Of a DNA stretch of 64,000 nt, positions 18,059 through 26,679 are shown one piece after another. The DNA comes from Bin5 sp963662575 (GTDB lineage: Bacteria > Chloroflexota > Anaerolineae > Caldilineales > Caldilineaceae). The stretch covers positions 5,208,001-5,272,000 of the forward strand of contig OY759723.1 of NCBI GenBank assembly GCA_963662575.1, in the 5' to 3' direction. The notes under the pieces are model-generated. The model saw only the letters and a program-made list of their open reading frames with translations. It did not search any database and was not told the origin of the DNA. A program made the position numbers and the translations under genes. How positions within the stretch are numbered: the stretch's first letter is position 1; every line of letters starts with the position of its first letter.

Positions 18059-19090
18059 TTACTCTTGCCAGTTAAAAATCACGCCCAGCATATTCTTCTC
18101 GCGATGGTAGGCCATCTCATAGGCTTCGACCATCTCGCTGTAGTGGTATCGGTGGGTGATCAGGCGGCTTGGCTCCAACAGTCCATCGGCCATGAGTGAG
18201 GCGACATGGTCGGCAATATTGTCCCAGGCATAGCGGTCGGCCGTGTTGTAGGGATCGGAGCCGGCAGCGGGATAGAGATAGCCGGACCGCTCGGAGACGG
18301 CGATTACCGAAGTGCCCTTGTTGTAGAAAAGCTCCATCGCCAGCGGGTTGAAGTCGAGCGGCGGTTCGCCGCGGCCGAGCAGGCTGACCACGGAGACGCG
18401 GCCGCCGGGGCGGACGATCTCCATGGCGGTGCGAAAGGCGGGCCACGGATTGGCGGTGAGGATGACGAGGTCTATGCCCTGGCCGCGCGTGAAGTCATCG
18501 AGTTTGGCCTCGAGATCGGGATCGTTGTAGAGGAAGTTGGCATGGGCGCCCATCCGGTCCGACATCTCCATCCGAACCGGGCTGTTGGCGATGCCGACGA
18601 CGCGGCCGCCGAAAAGCGGGCCCAAAGCGATTGCTCCCAATCCCAAGACGCCAACCCCGACAACGGCAACATTTTCACCGGGACGGAATTGGGCCTTATG
18701 GTAGCAGTGAGCACTGAGCGCGTAGAGGTGTGCGTAGACGGCATCCTCATCGGCGACACCTTCCGGGATGACGACCAGGCTTTGCGACTCGGCCATGATG
18801 TATTCGGACTGGTGGGGCGCGCGGGATACGATACGGTCGCCGACTTTAACGCGGGTGACCTTGCTGCCGGCGGCCTGCACGATTCCCACGTTGCTGTCGC
18901 CTACCCAGCGAGGATATCCGGGCGCGCCGGGTACCTGGTCCGCGCCTTCATAGTTGCCGCGGTCGGTGCCGATTTTCAGCGCGGAGATGCGCGTTTTTAC
19001 CCAGACTTCGTCGTCGGCCAACTGACTCACGTCGAGCTCCTGCTCTTCGATGCGTAGGTCACGCGGGCCGTATAGAACTGCTATTTTCAT
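18059..19090 (-). CDS. medium-chain dehydrogenase/reductase, zinc ligands missing
   Basis: 343 residues of the alcohol dehydrogenase-like MDR superfamily. The cofactor domain has VAVVGVGVLGLGAIALG near residue 141. At the positions where catalytic zinc ligands are normally seen (GxCGTD and GHE), this protein has LKIGTDRG and WVGDSNVG, so the usual Cys and His are absent; it is probably a zinc-independent NAD(P) oxidoreductase. AAGGTGGAATAGG precedes the ATG. Lies between the HpaI-type aldolase and the aminotransferase in the leftward operon, 51 and 61 bp from each. Substrate unknown. Confidence 0.85.
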   Translation of the reverse strand: MKIAVLYGPRDLRIEEQELDVSQLADDEVWVKTRISALKIGTDRGNYEGADQVPGAPGYPRWVGDSNVGIVQAAGSKVTRVKVGDRIVSRAPHQSEYIMAESQSLVVIPEGVADEDAVYAHLYALSAHCYHKAQFRPGENVAVVGVGVLGLGAIALGPLFGGRVVGIANSPVRMEMSDRMGAHANFLYNDPDLEAKLDDFTRGQGIDLVILTANPWPAFRTAMEIVRPGGRVSVVSLLGRGEPPLDFNPLAMELFYNKGTSVIAVSERSGYLYPAAGSDPYNTADRYAWDNIADHVASLMADGLLEPSRLITHRYHYSEMVEAYEMAYHREKNMLGVIFNWQE

Positions 19091-19141
19091 CCTATTCCAC
19101 CTTTCACGCTTTATTGTCGCGTGCCCCTGCTGGGCGAGACA

Positions 19142-19921
19142 TCATGCGCCCGGCACGCTGTCCAGGTCTTCGCTGCAATCCTTGAGCACATTCATCAGGC
19201 TGAAATCGCCGCCCCAGGGAACCATCTGCGCGCCCATCTCGCGATAGCGCTGGATTTCGTCCACCGAACCGGCGGTTATACCCCACAGTTTGCCATGTTT
19301 TTGGACCGCGGCAGCTACCTTTTCTATCGCTTTTTCCATGGTCAAGCCGTCGTTATCCTGCGTAGCAATGCGAAGTGAAAGGTCGGCGGGGCCGATAAAT
19401 AGGCCGTCAATACCATCGATCGAGGCGATCTCCTCGGCGTTGGCCACGGCCTGGAGGGTCTCGACCTGCGTGATGAGAAAAGTCTCCCGGTTGGATTCGG
19501 CGTTGTAGTTGCTCTGCGGGTCCCAGGCTGCGATACCGAAGTCTGCGTCCAGGCCGGCACCGTCCATACCCCGGTTACCCAGTGGCGGATACTTGACAGC
19601 CTGGACCAGATCCGAGGCCATTTGGGGATCGGAGATCAGGGGCATGAGAAAACCGGTGGCGCCTTCCTCCAGGTACCTGTACAGCTTGGTGCGCTCCAGA
19701 GTGGGGGCCCGAACCATGCAGTCGATATCGTTATGAAGGCACATCATGATGATGGCCTGTACCTCGCGTTGGTCCATAGCACGGTGCTCGAGGTCAAACC
19801 AGATGCCGTCAAACTTGTAGTGGGCCGCGTAGCGGATGTAGAAGGGAAGGTAGTGGCCCAGCCCACAGACACGGGCAAAGCCTCCGCTGCGAAACTTCTG
19901 AAGCATCTTGCTCTTGCGCAT
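19142..19921 (-). CDS. HpcH/HpaI-type aldolase
   Basis: 259 residues, of the class II pyruvate-aldolase superfamily that cleaves 2-keto-3-deoxy or 4-hydroxy-2-oxo acids to pyruvate and an aldehyde. Seen: FDGIWFDLEHR near 38-48, R-A-P and G-A-T-G-F-L-M-P at the substrate loop, Q-V-E-T with the metal-binding Glu, and GLFIGPADLS with the metal-binding Asp. AAAGGAATCACA precedes the ATG. It follows the sialidase-like gene by 63 bp. Together with the dehydrogenases in the operon it suggests that a sugar acid is oxidised, dehydrated and cleaved. A second, different member of the family lies at 31868. Confidence 0.9.
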   Translation of the reverse strand: MRKSKMLQKFRSGGFARVCGLGHYLPFYIRYAAHYKFDGIWFDLEHRAMDQREVQAIIMMCLHNDIDCMVRAPTLERTKLYRYLEEGATGFLMPLISDPQMASDLVQAVKYPPLGNRGMDGAGLDADFGIAAWDPQSNYNAESNRETFLITQVETLQAVANAEEIASIDGIDGLFIGPADLSLRIATQDNDGLTMEKAIEKVAAAVQKHGKLWGITAGSVDEIQRYREMGAQMVPWGGDFSLMNVLKDCSEDLDSVPGA

Positions 19922-19984
19922 TGTGATTCCTTTACGATGCAGTTTTTCGCGCCGTATACGACGCAGGTGGAGTTGCTGACCGGG

Positions 19985-21157
19985 TCAGGCGCGACCGGGG
20001 TCGATTCTGGCCCAATGAATGTCCATTGTCTCGTCGGTTCCCGCGTAGTAAACGACAATAGCTGTCCCGTCGGACAGGGTCTCGCCATAAGGTAGTCCGA
20101 AGGTCCACAGACTCATTTCGCTGAGCAGTTCGCTTGTGCTGTCTGTTTGTTCGTCGGATGCTTGTTCTTGCTGATAAAGGACCACTTCCGATGCAGGATT
20201 AAAGGGGGCGTCGATCGATGCGGCCAGCCGGGCGCGGATAGAGCGGCTGCCAAATCTGTCCACGTAGGGCAGCACGACGCGTCCGTCAGCCAGCATGGCA
20301 GGGCGCGCGGCCTGGTCGGCAAAACCCAGATCTTCGACGTCCGTCCAGGTATGTCCACTATCTGCGCTAATGCGACGATGAATGTTCAGGTAGCGAGTCG
20401 TGACCGTGTCGTAAGTCCAGGCGAAGATAGCGACGCGTCCATCGGGGGCAACACCGCAGCGCAGGTCCCAATAGAAAATGCGGCCGCTGGAATCCTCACC
20501 GGCCACGACTGGCACTTCCCAGTTTCGGTCCTCGATCGAGTTTTCCTCGGAGCCAGAACTCGAGGTGGCTCTCTGGTACGTATGATTATGAAAAAAGACG
20601 ACCTTTTGCATCCAGGGCGATGCGTCGTCGTACTGTTTGTTGGTCTCGATGCTCAGTGCCAGCGACCCGTCGGCCATCTGCAGGACAGGAGCCGTAAGGC
20701 TGGGTGGGCCGATTTCCGCCGGCATCGGTACGAGCCGCCATGGGGACCAGTTTTCGCCGTTGTCGTCCGAGTCTGCCAGGAGCACTGCCATGGGAAGGCA
20801 GCCTTCGGTCTCCTCATTGAAGAGACCGCCGCCGGGCCAGGTCGTGCGATCGATCCACAAGGCTGCGCCAAGCAAATGGCCTGGAGTCAACTCGGTCATG
20901 TAGAAGACGCGCAACGAACCGTAGAGGCCATCCAAGGTGGGATTTTCGAATGGTTTCCAGGGTTCGCTCCATGTGCGTCCGCCGTCGAGCGAGCGGACGA
21001 ATTCGACCGTTTCATCGTCCGAGTCTTTGGTGGTGCCGGTACGATAGGTTGCAAGCAGGGACGAGTTTTCGAGGGCAATGACGGTCGGGAATGTGAGGAT
21101 TGCGCGGGAAGTGCCCGGCTGGCCGCGGCTGAGAATGCCGCTGTCGACTATCTGCAT
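19985..21157 (-). CDS. sialidase-like six-bladed propeller (Asp-box protein)
   Basis: 390 residues from the ATG at 21157; a longer frame to 21268 has no supporting ribosome site. Three Asp boxes (S-x-D-x-G-x-T/N-W) are plain: SLDGGRTW at 56-63, SDDNGENW near 125 and SADSGHTW near 267. These mark the BNR/sialidase superfamily. There is no N-terminal signal peptide, so it would be cytoplasmic unless exported otherwise, unlike secreted sialidases. It is the first gene of the leftward operon, divergent from the peptide-type importer at 21617. Activity on sialic acid is not established; many homologs are exo-glycosidases or unknown. Confidence 0.75.
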   Translation of the reverse strand: MQIVDSGILSRGQPGTSRAILTFPTVIALENSSLLATYRTGTTKDSDDETVEFVRSLDGGRTWSEPWKPFENPTLDGLYGSLRVFYMTELTPGHLLGAALWIDRTTWPGGGLFNEETEGCLPMAVLLADSDDNGENWSPWRLVPMPAEIGPPSLTAPVLQMADGSLALSIETNKQYDDASPWMQKVVFFHNHTYQRATSSSGSEENSIEDRNWEVPVVAGEDSSGRIFYWDLRCGVAPDGRVAIFAWTYDTVTTRYLNIHRRISADSGHTWTDVEDLGFADQAARPAMLADGRVVLPYVDRFGSRSIRARLAASIDAPFNPASEVVLYQQEQASDEQTDSTSELLSEMSLWTFGLPYGETLSDGTAIVVYYAGTDETMDIHWARIDPGRA

Positions 21158-21409
21158 TGCAAAACTCTTTCTGGGTTGGTTTGCGGTTGGAACAGCGGTG
21201 TTCCGATGACCGTCAACTTTGTGGACCGAATAAGGGTATCCTACACCAGTTTGAAGCGCAATGCACAACCACGAATCTCTGCTTGGAAAATAGCCGGGTG
21301 AGCATTACCTGCCACAGTCTGTGTAAGAGGCGTATTCGTCAGGAAGCTGCGGTGTGGTTGAACGAATTGTCAATTCCGGAGCCACGCATACGGCCCCAAA
21401 AAAAGAGTT

Positions 21410-21437
21410 TTGACATGCAAGAGGTTAATGCTATACT
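21410..21437 (+). promoter_or_regulatory. sigma70-type promoter for peptide-type importer 1
   Basis: TTGACA (21410-21415), 16-bp spacer, TATACT (21432-21437) with an extended TG one base before the -10 box. It lies in the 459-bp divergent gap 21158-21616 and predicts a start near 21444 and a leader of about 170 bases before the binding-protein ATG. I see no comparable leftward promoter in the gap, nor another gene. Confidence 0.75.
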
Positions 21438-21616
21438 TCGGGCCACATCGCACCAGAATTCGTCCCAAACTCACTTACTACTCATCAGTCGAAATGTAGT
21501 CCCATTGCTTGCAGTTAGTCCTGGCATACGCGTACACCGCCGGTACGGTTCGCCAGCTTTCGAATATCTTCCTGGTTTCTCTTTAAAAAAACTGCACTTT
21601 CAAGGAGGAGATGTTG

Positions 21617-23299
21617 ATGTTGTCAAAACGCAAGATCCCGAAACTTGGGCTCATTCTGATGGCGCTGATGGCGCTTGTTCTCGTCGTCTCGGCCTGCGGG
21701 GCACCGGCAGCGGCGCCAGCGGCCGATTCGGGAGACATGGCCGCGGATGCCGATGGCGAAATGATGGAGGAGCAGCACTTCCGTGCGACGATTCCATTCT
21801 TCGCGCAGGACTGGTCGCCGCTGCGAGGCGGGGGCTGGAACATGCACTACCTGGCATTCTGGAACGCCGGGCCAATGTACATAGACGAGCATGGCGAACT
21901 GCATGCTTATGTCTTCAACGAGTGGACGCCCAACGATGACATGTCGCAGTGGACCTTCAAGATTGACCCGGACGCGGTCTATTCGGATGGAAGCTCCATC
22001 ACTGCACACGATGTGGTTGCAACCTGGAATCTGATCGCCCATCCCGCGACCACGCACCAGCGCGTCACGCTGTTCATGACCGGTGTGGTTGGCTTTGAAG
22101 ACGTGTTCAACGGCGAGGCGATGACGATGCCAGGTGTGGTCGCCCTGGACGACAGCACTGTGCAGGTAACGTTGGAAGGACCGGATCCGCTGTTCCATAA
22201 GAAGCTGGCCACCAACCTGATTGGCCCGGTCAAGGCTTCGGTTGCGATCGGCGAGGATGGGTTCGAGGTTGCCGAGTGGTGGCATCCGAAGAACAATCCC
22301 GTAACCAGCGGCCCCTTCATGCCCGACGAGATGGACCTGAACAGGGGCGTCGTCACTTTTGTCAAGAACCCGAATTTCTGGGTGGCCGAGCCAATGTTGG
22401 ACAGGTTTACGGTAACCTCGATTGAGGATACGACGATCGTTACGACGATGCTGGCCAATGAGGAACTGGACCAGGGTTGGCCGCCAAACGACGCCACATC
22501 GCAGGCGCTGCTGGGTGCGGACTACTTTGAGTGCGGACAGGCGGCCGGCATTGGCGGATTCTTCTTGAATCCCACGATAGAGCCGACCAACGACATCAAC
22601 TTCCGCAAGGCGTTGATCCTGGCGGTAGACAGAGAGCAGATTTTCAATCTTTCCAGCCCTGACGGCAGTGGCTGGGTACCGACGGGTGAGCCGCTGCGGG
22701 CGTTGCCGGGTTCGGACCCGAACTTTGTACCGCATCCTTACGATCCTGAGGGCGCCAAGGAAGCGTTGGCTGCGTCAGCCTATTCCGATGCTGGCGATGT
22801 TCCCAAGATGATCATGGCCGGCGTCAGCAGCCCCGGTACAGAGGTACTTGCCCAGTACATGGCGGAGCAGTGGCGCCAGCTGTTCGGTATCGAGGCGATT
22901 GAGATGAGCCCGCAGTTTGACAGCTGGGAAGGCCCCGGCGCGCCGGCGTTGTTCCGCGACGGCGCGGGCGTGCGCGTTCCCGATGCGGCATTGATGCTGA
23001 TGGGTTCGTTGCATTCCTCGTCCAACCTGGCGCGCAACATCATGGGCGGCTATGCCGACCCAGAGGTTGATGCGCTGATCGAAGAGGCTGTCACCCTGGG
23101 AGCCGACGATCCGAACCGGATTGCGCTGGCACAGCAGGCGCAGGCGATCTACCAAAGCCAGTATATGGTGATTCCGATTGGCACTGGCTGCGGCGGTTCG
23201 GTCAAGGGCGGATCAATGCCCTGGGTGCATGGCACACGGCGCAACGCCGATGCCCAGTTCGTCGAGCCGTGGATGATTTACATCGAGCATATGGAGTAG
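21617..23299 (+). CDS. peptide-type ABC binding lipoprotein (family 5)
   Basis: 560 residues from the ATG at 21617. AGGAGG ends eight bases before this ATG but only two bases before another ATG at 21611, so 21617 is the real start. Signal: KRKIPK, a hydrophobic helix and the lipobox VSAC, then an Ala/Pro/acidic linker ending GEMMEEQ. The body is a family 5 (DppA/OppA) binding protein: WTFKIDPDAVYSDGSSITAH, FRKALILAVDRE and a Gly-rich C-terminal lobe are seen. These proteins bind oligopeptides, but in Chloroflexota also sugars and opines. It is the receptor for the permeases and ATPases that follow, from a strong promoter at 21410. Confidence 0.93.
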   Translation: MLSKRKIPKLGLILMALMALVLVVSACGAPAAAPAADSGDMAADADGEMMEEQHFRATIPFFAQDWSPLRGGGWNMHYLAFWNAGPMYIDEHGELHAYVFNEWTPNDDMSQWTFKIDPDAVYSDGSSITAHDVVATWNLIAHPATTHQRVTLFMTGVVGFEDVFNGEAMTMPGVVALDDSTVQVTLEGPDPLFHKKLATNLIGPVKASVAIGEDGFEVAEWWHPKNNPVTSGPFMPDEMDLNRGVVTFVKNPNFWVAEPMLDRFTVTSIEDTTIVTTMLANEELDQGWPPNDATSQALLGADYFECGQAAGIGGFFLNPTIEPTNDINFRKALILAVDREQIFNLSSPDGSGWVPTGEPLRALPGSDPNFVPHPYDPEGAKEALAASAYSDAGDVPKMIMAGVSSPGTEVLAQYMAEQWRQLFGIEAIEMSPQFDSWEGPGAPALFRDGAGVRVPDAALMLMGSLHSSSNLARNIMGGYADPEVDALIEEAVTLGADDPNRIALAQQAQAIYQSQYMVIPIGTGCGGSVKGGSMPWVHGTRRNADAQFVEPWMIYIEHME

Positions 23300-23331
23300 C
23301 AGACAGCGACCTGAAATCGTTGTGATGCTGT

Positions 23332-23366
23332 GGCAAAGGCGTCAAGTATTGTCTGGCGCCTTTGCC
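23332..23366 (+). terminator. hairpin with T-rich tail after binding-protein gene
   Basis: GGCAAAGGCG and CGCCTTTGCC form a perfect 10-bp stem with a 15-base loop, followed by CGCGTTTTCTTTT. It resembles an intrinsic terminator but sits between the binding protein and its first permease, so it is probably a partial terminator that lets some transcription through. Confidence 0.75.
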
Positions 23367-23472
23367 CGCGTTTTCTTTTGCGTTTTTGCTACGTCTAGAG
23401 TGAGGCAATTACCTCGTCCCGACACTTGCCGGCCGGTCATAGAGTCCAATCTATGGCAGTGAAGGAATAGCA

Positions 23473-24438
23473 ATGGGTAAATACGTCCTGCGGCGCATCG
23501 TATATTGGATCCCGGCACTGCTTCTGCTGGCATTGTCTGTGTATGCTATGGCCTTCTTTGGCGCCGGCGATCCGATCAAACTGATGTTTCTGCGCGAAGA
23601 GGGTGATGTGACCTATGACGCGCAGCGTTTGGACGCCATTCGCAAAGAGAAAGGGCTGGACCGTCCGTTTCTCGTGCAGTTCGGAGAGTACACCTGGCAT
23701 TTGGTGCAGGGTGACCTGGGTATGTCGGTGATATCGGGGCGATCGGTCAATGACATGATCGGTGCAACCGCGCCCGTCTCGTTCCAGATTGGGCTCGCCA
23801 CCGTGATTCTGGTCGCCATAATTGGGATCCCGTTAGGCATTATTGCGGGCCTGAACCATAACAAGTGGGCTGACAACACGATATTAGGGACCGCGCTATT
23901 TATCAGCGGCGTTCCCAGCTATGTCGTGGGGCCGATGCTGATGGTCTTTCTGGTATTGGTATTGGGCATCATGAAGACGACACCCTATGGCTGGGACGGT
24001 CTGTTCAGCAAGAAGGCGATCCTGCCTATGTTTGTCATGGTGTTTGGTTCGATCGCAATCATCATCCGCCAAACGAGGTCGGGCGTGCTGGAAGTGTTGT
24101 CAGAGGACTATGTGCGGACAGCGCGGGCCAAGGGCGTACCGGAGATGATGGTGATCATCCGCCACATGCTGAGGCCTGTGTTGACGCCGGTTGTCACGGT
24201 AATGGGGCAGATGTTGATTGGGATTGTGAACGGCGCCATTATCGTTGAAAAGATTTTTGGAATCCCTGGCCTGGGGCGCTTGACGATCGACTTCACCTAC
24301 GGCGTCGATTACCCTGTGATTGTGGCGATCACTCTTATTGGCGCCTTTCTTGTGATGGCGCTGAACCTTTTGGTGGACATAACCTATCCGATCCTGGACC
24401 CACGGGCGGCCCAGGCCATGACCGGCGCAGAGGACTAG
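23473..24438 (+). CDS. peptide-type ABC permease, DppB-like
   Basis: 321-residue permease with an N-terminal membrane helix at about residues 10-30, then a large extracytoplasmic loop typical of DppB (LDRPFLVQFGEYTWHLVQGD). The EAA coupling region reads EDYVRTARAKGVPEMMVIIR near residue 213. About six membrane segments. It follows the binding protein by 173 bp, with a strong hairpin between, and precedes the DppC-like gene by 120 bp. It forms one half of the channel of importer 1. Confidence 0.95.
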   Translation: MGKYVLRRIVYWIPALLLLALSVYAMAFFGAGDPIKLMFLREEGDVTYDAQRLDAIRKEKGLDRPFLVQFGEYTWHLVQGDLGMSVISGRSVNDMIGATAPVSFQIGLATVILVAIIGIPLGIIAGLNHNKWADNTILGTALFISGVPSYVVGPMLMVFLVLVLGIMKTTPYGWDGLFSKKAILPMFVMVFGSIAIIIRQTRSGVLEVLSEDYVRTARAKGVPEMMVIIRHMLRPVLTPVVTVMGQMLIGIVNGAIIVEKIFGIPGLGRLTIDFTYGVDYPVIVAITLIGAFLVMALNLLVDITYPILDPRAAQAMTGAED

Positions 24439-24558
24439 TGTTGCTGCGGCTGCAGGCAGAATCTGCGCTTCTTCTTTTGCACGATTGCGCAGGGATACAA
24501 ATTGGGCAGGGATGCATTTTGGGCAGGACAATAACAGAGAACTGGCAAGCGGTGAGGG

Positions 24559-25530
24559 ATGACGACTCAGGAAATCGCAGTAACCAGCGAAATTGAGATT
24601 GCAGAGGCCAGCCGCACTAATCTGTGGCGGGACGCATTGGCCCGTTTGGCGGCGAATCGGCTTGCCCTCGTGGCCATTTTGCCGATTGTACTTCTGTTTT
24701 TCATCGCGGCTTTCGGCCCGTACCTGACCCCTTATGATTTTCTGGTACAGGATTTTACGGCACGGTTGGTTTCACCATCCAGCGAGCACTGGCTTGGTAC
24801 CGACGAGTTGGGACGCGATGTATTCAGCCGCATCCTCTACGGCGCGCGTACGGCCGTTTCAGTGGGCCTTGTTTCGACGGCGATCAGCCTGGTCGTTGGG
24901 CTGGTGATGGGTTCGCTGGCGGGTTACCTGGGGGGACGGGTCGACATGTTGGTCGTTTGGCTGACCGACGTGACGCGTTCGATGCCGGCGCTGCTGCTGG
25001 CTATTGTGATTAACCTGACGCTGAAAGTTCCGCTCGAAGCCTGGATGGAGCAGATGTATCTTGCGACCAAGAACACTTTTTTCCGCCAGACGATGTGGGT
25101 GGACCTGGTGTTGGTCTTCGGTGCGCTGGCGCTGATCCAGTGGCCTGGCTACGCCCGCCTGATCAGGGGTCAGATTTTGTCGATTCGCAGCCGCAACTAC
25201 GTTTTGGCGGCGCGTGCCCTGGGCATGCCGACGGGGCGAATCCTCGCTCGTTACGTCATTCCCAACGCGATGGGCCCCCTGATCGTTGCGGTCAGCGCAG
25301 GGATGGGGGGCGCGATGGTGCTCGAGTCGGCGTTCAGTTTTCTGGGCGTCGGTGTGCAGTTGCCTATCCCAAGCTGGGGGAAGATGATCAGTGACGGTCT
25401 GCGTATGTGGCAGACGCACCCTCACTTGCTGGTCGGTCCGGCGGTGATGATGGCGGTGATTACCGTCTCGTTTGCCTGGCTGGGGGACGGCCTCAACGAT
25501 GCCCTAAATCCCCGTCAATGGGGCGGTTAA
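24559..25530 (+). CDS. peptide-type ABC permease, DppC-like
   Basis: 323 residues. A cytoplasmic N-terminus of ~35 residues precedes the first helix; then the DppC hallmark HWLGTDELGRDVFSRILYGA near residue 75 and the coupling loop NYVLAARALGMPTGRILARY near 213. Residues ~155-175 hold an insertion (EAWMEQMYLATKNTFFRQT) that is also present in the DppC-like gene at 59640 but not in those at 35724 and 43160, so two subtypes exist in this window. Only 83 bp separate it from the first ATPase gene. Confidence 0.95.
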   Translation: MTTQEIAVTSEIEIAEASRTNLWRDALARLAANRLALVAILPIVLLFFIAAFGPYLTPYDFLVQDFTARLVSPSSEHWLGTDELGRDVFSRILYGARTAVSVGLVSTAISLVVGLVMGSLAGYLGGRVDMLVVWLTDVTRSMPALLLAIVINLTLKVPLEAWMEQMYLATKNTFFRQTMWVDLVLVFGALALIQWPGYARLIRGQILSIRSRNYVLAARALGMPTGRILARYVIPNAMGPLIVAVSAGMGGAMVLESAFSFLGVGVQLPIPSWGKMISDGLRMWQTHPHLLVGPAVMMAVITVSFAWLGDGLNDALNPRQWGG

Positions 25531-25613
25531 TCCCGGTTGCTCGAGCCCGGTGCTCATTGGGATCACAGTTTGCCGGTCTCAGGTTACATCAGATGGAAGC
25601 GTAAACGGCGAAT

Positions 25614-26633
25614 ATGTCAGTTCTTCTCGACGTGCAAGAATTGCAGACCCGCTTTCAGGTACGCAAGGGTTACGTGTACGCAGTCAACGGCATCTCCTTT
25701 ACTCTGGAAGAGGGCGAGACGCTGGCAGTGGTGGGCGAAAGCGGTTGCGGGAAAAGCGTCACGATGCTGAGCCTTGTACGGCTTTTGCCGCCTGCTGCCA
25801 GTATCGAGAACGGGCAGGTACTCCTGCGCGGCGAGGATCTGCTGGAGCTCAATCTGCGCCAACTGCGTGATGTGCGCGGCGGCGAGATTGGCATGATCTT
25901 CCAGGATCCGATGACCTCGCTCAACCCGTTCATCAACATTGGCACACAGATGGCTGAACCGCTCGTCTACCATCGGGGTATGAGCAAGAGCGACGCGCTC
26001 GCCCGCAGCGCGGAGCTTCTGGAGATGGTGGGTATCCCCGACGGCGAAGCGCGACTCCGGGAATACCCGCACCAGTTTTCCGGCGGAATGCGCCAGCGGG
26101 TCATGATAGCCATGTCGATGTCGTGCGAACCGGCAGTCCTGATTGCCGATGAGCCCACGACCGCGCTGGACGTCACGATCCAAGCGCAGATCGTGGAGTT
26201 GGTCAAAGAGCTGCGCGACCGGTCGGGTGTGGCTGTGATCTGGATCACGCACGATCTGAGCGTTGTTGCGGGTATCGCCGACCGGGTGATCGTCATGTAT
26301 GCGGGCTACATTGTCGAAGAGGCGCCGGTCGACGCGCTGTTCGAGGATCCTCGCCACCCTTATACAGTCGGACTGATGGGGGCACTGCCCAGCTTGACAG
26401 GCGAAACGGGAACGCGCCTGACGACGATCGGCGGTTCGCCGCCTGACCTGGTTGACCTACCTGATTTCTGCCCCTTTCATCCCCGCTGCCCCTATGCAAT
26501 TGACCGCTGCCGCAAAGAAAACCCGATGTTAGAGCCTGTTGCCGAAGCCAGTGACAGAGGGCATCGTGCGGCCTGTTGGGTCGATATTCGCGATGTGTCG
26601 GTCAGTTCAGAAGCAGGGGTAGCCGCCGATTAA
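25614..26633 (+). CDS. peptide-type ABC ATPase, DppD-like
   Basis: 339-residue ATP-binding subunit. Walker A GESGCGKS at 41-48, Q-loop in MIFQDPMTSLNP, signature FSGGMRQRV, Walker B VLIADEPTTALD and the switch His in WITHDLSV are all intact. The C-terminal oligopeptide-transporter domain carries the cysteine set CPFHPRCPYAIDRC, typical of DppD/DppF. It partners the DppF-like gene 46 bp downstream. These two are the only transporter ATPases in the window, although five other importers are present. Confidence 0.96.
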   Translation: MSVLLDVQELQTRFQVRKGYVYAVNGISFTLEEGETLAVVGESGCGKSVTMLSLVRLLPPAASIENGQVLLRGEDLLELNLRQLRDVRGGEIGMIFQDPMTSLNPFINIGTQMAEPLVYHRGMSKSDALARSAELLEMVGIPDGEARLREYPHQFSGGMRQRVMIAMSMSCEPAVLIADEPTTALDVTIQAQIVELVKELRDRSGVAVIWITHDLSVVAGIADRVIVMYAGYIVEEAPVDALFEDPRHPYTVGLMGALPSLTGETGTRLTTIGGSPPDLVDLPDFCPFHPRCPYAIDRCRKENPMLEPVAEASDRGHRAACWVDIRDVSVSSEAGVAAD

Positions 26634-26679
26634 GGACTGTGGCGCACAGGTTTCCTACCAGAGGACCAGATTCCAGGAC

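Noticed and set aside
17098..18075. 325-codon plus-strand frame opposite the class III aminotransferase
   Set aside because: Shadow of a well-supported enzyme; the GC-rich third positions explain the open frame.
20147..21301. 384-codon frame on the plus strand opposite the sialidase-like gene
   Set aside because: Antisense to an Asp-box protein with three intact motifs; no recognisable domain.
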